DNA of 6,641 nucleotides from Candidatus Accumulibacter vicinus (GTDB taxonomy: Bacteria; Pseudomonadota; Gammaproteobacteria; Burkholderiales; Rhodocyclaceae). This document shows, piece by piece, positions 4,125-6,641 of this stretch (positions within the stretch are counted from its first letter, which is position 1; each line of letters begins with the position of its first letter). Made by a program: the position numbers and the translations under genes. The notes beneath the pieces were generated by a model that was not told where the DNA came from, did not search any database, and saw only the letters and a program-made list of their open reading frames with translations. The stretch is taken from positions 1 through 6,641 of the forward strand of contig DIME01000028.1 of NCBI GenBank assembly GCA_002425405.1. The letters run 5' to 3'.

Positions 4125-6104
4125 TCAGCCGCTGGTCTGCTGCTCGGCTTCCGCGTCGAAGACGAGGCGCAGATGACCCTTGGGATATTTTACAGGGATC
4201 GCATACACCGTGCGCGGCTCGGTCATTCCGGCCAGCAGGAAATCGCCGAGACGGTGTGCGCGTTCAGGGTCGGTGCCGGCAACCGCCGAACCGATCAGGA
4301 TGGGATGGGCCAACTCGCCAGTGAGCGCCTGCAGGCGTGTGGCAACGGTCACTGCTTCACCCAATACGGCATGGGTCCGTCTGGCGGCCGGCCCGAAAGA
4401 TCCGATCAGAACCGTGCCGGTTTCCACACCAATGCCAAGATCCAGCGGCGGCACATGCCGTGAAGCAATGCGCGGCAACTGCGGCGTACAGACCCGCCAA
4501 AGTTCTTCCGCGGCATCGAGGGCGCGAACGCCATGGCCGGTACAGGGCGCCGAGCCGTTCCAGACCGCCAGCAGGCTGTCGCCGACCATCTGTTCCACCA
4601 CCCCGCCATGCGCTTCGACGATGCGGCTGGCGGTGGTGAAGAACAGATGCAGGACCATGGCGGTTTCCTCCGGCGGGCGGCCTGAGCAATAGGCGGAGAA
4701 GTTGCGCAGATCGGCGTGCAGCACGGTCGCTTCGCAGCGTCTGGCGCGCACCTGCGCGCTCGGCTCCTGGGTGGCCACCTGGCGTGCCACCGGTTCGGGC
4801 AGGTAGCTGGCCAGATGACAGTAGAGACGCTCACGCTCGCAGCGCAGGCGGGCAAATTCGCCGGCACTGAGCAGTGTGGCAGCGAACACGGTGAACACGC
4901 CGGGAGCAACCCAGCCCAGCCACAGGTGCTGATTGAGCAGCATCAGGGTGCTCAAGCCAAATATCGCCAGGATGTTGGCCAGGGCCACCATGGGCAGGAC
5001 GAGCGCTGCACTGCGTGGTGCCAGGCGCAGGGCGGCGAGCAGCAGCAGCGCGCTCAGGCCACCCAGCAGCCAGGACCACAGGGCGCTGCCGCGTGGCCGA
5101 TAGGGCGTGCGATCATCGAGCATCGCCGAGAGCAACTGCGCATGCACCTCGACGCCGCTCACGGCGCGTCCCTGCGGGGTGGGGATGGCGTCGCGAGCGC
5201 CGAAAGCGGTGGCCCCCACCAACACCCAGGCGCCCTGCAGCAGGTCGACCGGCGCCCTGCCCTGCAGCACGTCTGCAGCCGGAATGGCCAGCAGGCCAGC
5301 GCGTGGCATCCGATAGGAGACGCGCAGGTGACCGGCCCCGTCAAGCGGCAGACGCACGCCGCCGAGGTCAAGCCACCAGGGCGGATCGAGCAGCGATACG
5401 CCGGGGTGCAGTTCGGGAATGGACTGACTCGCAGCCATGACGCCGGCAATCGCCAGCGAGGCATAGGTTTTGCCGTCGTGACAGATCAGCGCCGGCACCT
5501 GGCGGATCGCGCCGTCGGGGTCCACCAGCGGCGTGATGTGGCCGGCGAAAGGCGAAGCGCGCAACTGGGCGTCACTGGCCATGTAGCCATAAGCTCGCTC
5601 AGCCGGCCGGGGACAGGCGGTTAATGGCAGCGCACCCGCCAGTTGGCCGCTGTGCACTGCCGGCTCGGGCGACAAGGAGAAGAGCTGCGCCATGACCGTA
5701 GGCACCGCGCTCGCCAGGGCGCTGGACAGGCGGGCATCGTCCGGACTGGGACCATCGAAGAGGATGTCGAGGATTTTCAGGCTGACGCCCGCCTGGTCCA
5801 GTTTCTCGAGCAACTCGGCCTGGCGAGCGCGCGGCCATGGCCAGGCGCCAATCGCCTGAATGCTTTTTTCATCGATATCGACGATCACGACGCGGCGTTC
5901 GACTGCCTGCTGGTCGGCCATTCGCCAGGACAGGCTGGCCGAAAGTTCGTCCCATTGGGACAAATCCGACAGGCCAATGGCCAGCAGCGTCAGGGTCATC
6001 GCGGCGAAAAGCGCGGCGAGTCGCAGTCGCGCCGGTTTCTGCAGCAAACCCACGGTGAATGCCGAAGGGATGCGACGGAAAACCCCTCTGAAATGGTCGG
6101 TCAT
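4125..6104 (-). CDS. CHASE2 sensor / class III nucleotide cyclase
   Basis: A 659-residue membrane receptor predicted to make a cyclic nucleotide in the cytoplasm in response to a periplasmic signal. In order: helix about 28-46; periplasmic CHASE2 domain about 53-330 (VVIVDIDEKSIQAIGAWPWPR early; WVLVGATAFGARDAIPTPQG late); three helices about 343-358, 366-390 and 393-413; class III cyclase domain from about 456. Metal-binding Asp465 (LHADLRNFS) and Asp509 (MVGDSLLAVW) and phosphate-binding Arg590 are present. The base-recognition Lys is Gln505, the second base contact is Ala579 and the ribose-orienting Asn is Thr586. I choose ATG 6104, 13 bases after the upstream stop and eight bases from a weak AAAGAG; a GTG at 6140 would overlap that gene. 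It probably forms an operon with the upstream gene. Confidence 0.92.
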   Translation of the reverse strand: MTDHFRGVFRRIPSAFTVGLLQKPARLRLAALFAAMTLTLLAIGLSDLSQWDELSASLSWRMADQQAVERRVVIVDIDEKSIQAIGAWPWPRARQAELLEKLDQAGVSLKILDILFDGPSPDDARLSSALASAVPTVMAQLFSLSPEPAVHSGQLAGALPLTACPRPAERAYGYMASDAQLRASPFAGHITPLVDPDGAIRQVPALICHDGKTYASLAIAGVMAASQSIPELHPGVSLLDPPWWLDLGGVRLPLDGAGHLRVSYRMPRAGLLAIPAADVLQGRAPVDLLQGAWVLVGATAFGARDAIPTPQGRAVSGVEVHAQLLSAMLDDRTPYRPRGSALWSWLLGGLSALLLLAALRLAPRSAALVLPMVALANILAIFGLSTLMLLNQHLWLGWVAPGVFTVFAATLLSAGEFARLRCERERLYCHLASYLPEPVARQVATQEPSAQVRARRCEATVLHADLRNFSAYCSGRPPEETAMVLHLFFTTASRIVEAHGGVVEQMVGDSLLAVWNGSAPCTGHGVRALDAAEELWRVCTPQLPRIASRHVPPLDLGIGVETGTVLIGSFGPAARRTHAVLGEAVTVATRLQALTGELAHPILIGSAVAGTDPERAHRLGDFLLAGMTEPRTVYAIPVKYPKGHLRLVFDAEAEQQTSG

Positions 6105-6117
6105 GGACACGGCTCTT

Positions 6118-6641
6118 TCAGCGACGCCAGAGCGTGGCACCCATCAGGGCACCATTCCCGACGGATTTACTGAAGAAATAGCCGGCCTGGCTGGTATCCA
6201 GTGAAACGGCACCGGATACCCGGTCAGCGGCGCCGTTGCTGAGAAAGACCCCGGTCGTCCGATCGATCGTTCCAGTCGCGGTCACCGCCTGGGTACCGAC
6301 GCGCTGAGCGGTGACGGCAAGCTGCGTGGCGAAGGTGTTGCGACCGAAATCGATGCTCAGCGAACCACCGTCGACGATCGCCGCCGATACCACGTTGGAC
6401 GGATCACGGTAGGAGGCAGTGCCGCTTTCGAGGCGGAAATTCGCCAGGCCGCTGGCATTGGTCAGGGTATTGGTGATGGTCTCGTTGCGGAACAGGAAAT
6501 AGTAGCCGTCGCCAACCGTCACACGGTTACCACTGAGCGCCTCCTTGAAGGGAACGGTCAGATTGTCGCCCGGTCTGACGTTGTCGCCCCAGCGCCCCCA
6601 GGTCAGGCTGTTGGTCAGGGGCGTAGGCGTCACAGGCGTAG
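6118..6641 (-). CDS. C-terminal part of a probable FecR-domain-type envelope protein (5' partial)
   Basis: The frame is open to the window's right edge, so the N-terminus is missing; the GTG at 6633 is not a convincing start because in-frame Thr/Pro-rich linker (TPVTPTPLTN) runs through it. After the linker comes a beta-rich module of about 160 residues: SLTWGRWGDN, then alternating strands with ASYRDPSN, GGSLSIDFGRNTFATQL, GTIDRTTGVFLS and AGYFFSK, ending in ATLWRR. This resembles the C-terminal beta-barrel-like module of proteobacterial FecR-domain proteins encoded next to CHASE2 cyclases. Such proteins are exported and are thought to act at the envelope; their exact role is unknown to me. 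It sits 13 bases before the cyclase start on the same strand, suggesting co-transcription. The FecR domain would lie outside the window. Confidence 0.65.
   Translation of the reverse strand, partial: TPVTPTPLTNSLTWGRWGDNVRPGDNLTVPFKEALSGNRVTVGDGYYFLFRNETITNTLTNASGLANFRLESGTASYRDPSNVVSAAIVDGGSLSIDFGRNTFATQLAVTAQRVGTQAVTATGTIDRTTGVFLSNGAADRVSGAVSLDTSQAGYFFSKSVGNGALMGATLWRR

Noticed and set aside
4716..5624. Plus-strand frame opposite the CHASE2 cyclase
   Set aside because: It is Gln/His/Gly-rich with no motif and lies fully opposite a well-supported cyclase gene.

Overview
The window is GC-rich, densely coded DNA from a proteobacterium. A PEP-CTERM sorting signal, a CHASE2-type nucleotide cyclase, a GlgX/TreX-type glycogen debranching domain and an IS110-family insertion sequence occur together. 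This fits an environmental gamma- or betaproteobacterium with glycogen/trehalose metabolism and an exosortase system. A glycogen-accumulating gammaproteobacterium is a reasonable guess, but the sequence alone does not fix the genus.

Layout. (1) Positions 1-2291, + strand: the 3' part of one long gene. It joins the C-terminal end of a GlgX/TreX debranching enzyme to a complete malto-oligosyltrehalose trehalohydrolase (TreZ)-like protein. The TreZ-like half keeps the family scaffold but has lost all three GH13 catalytic acids, so it reads as an intact pseudoenzyme. (2) Positions 2294 to about 2620, - strand: the convergent 3' remnant of a PEP-CTERM protein gene, cut off on its 5' side. (3) About 2620 to about 4080, - strand: an IS110-family element. 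It has an intact DEDD/serine transposase (2657-3637) and a long, strongly structured leader (3638 to about 4010), which is the expected place for a bridge RNA. A REP-like GC palindrome lies at its transposase-distal end. (4) Positions 4125-6104, - strand: a CHASE2 sensor/class III nucleotide cyclase with metal-binding Asp residues kept but base-recognition residues changed. (5) Positions 6118-6641, - strand: the C-terminal part of a protein resembling the C-terminal module of FecR-domain proteins, 13 bases upstream of the cyclase and probably in the same operon.

How the genes relate. The fused TreX-TreZ-like protein belongs to glycogen/trehalose chemistry, but its TreZ half is probably a binding or scaffolding module and not a hydrolase. 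The FecR-like protein and CHASE2 cyclase form a likely two-gene envelope-signalling unit. The IS110 element separates this unit from the orphaned PEP-CTERM tail. No 5' half of the PEP-CTERM gene is found on the other side of the element, so the site is probably a deletion or rearrangement breakpoint and not a simple insertion.
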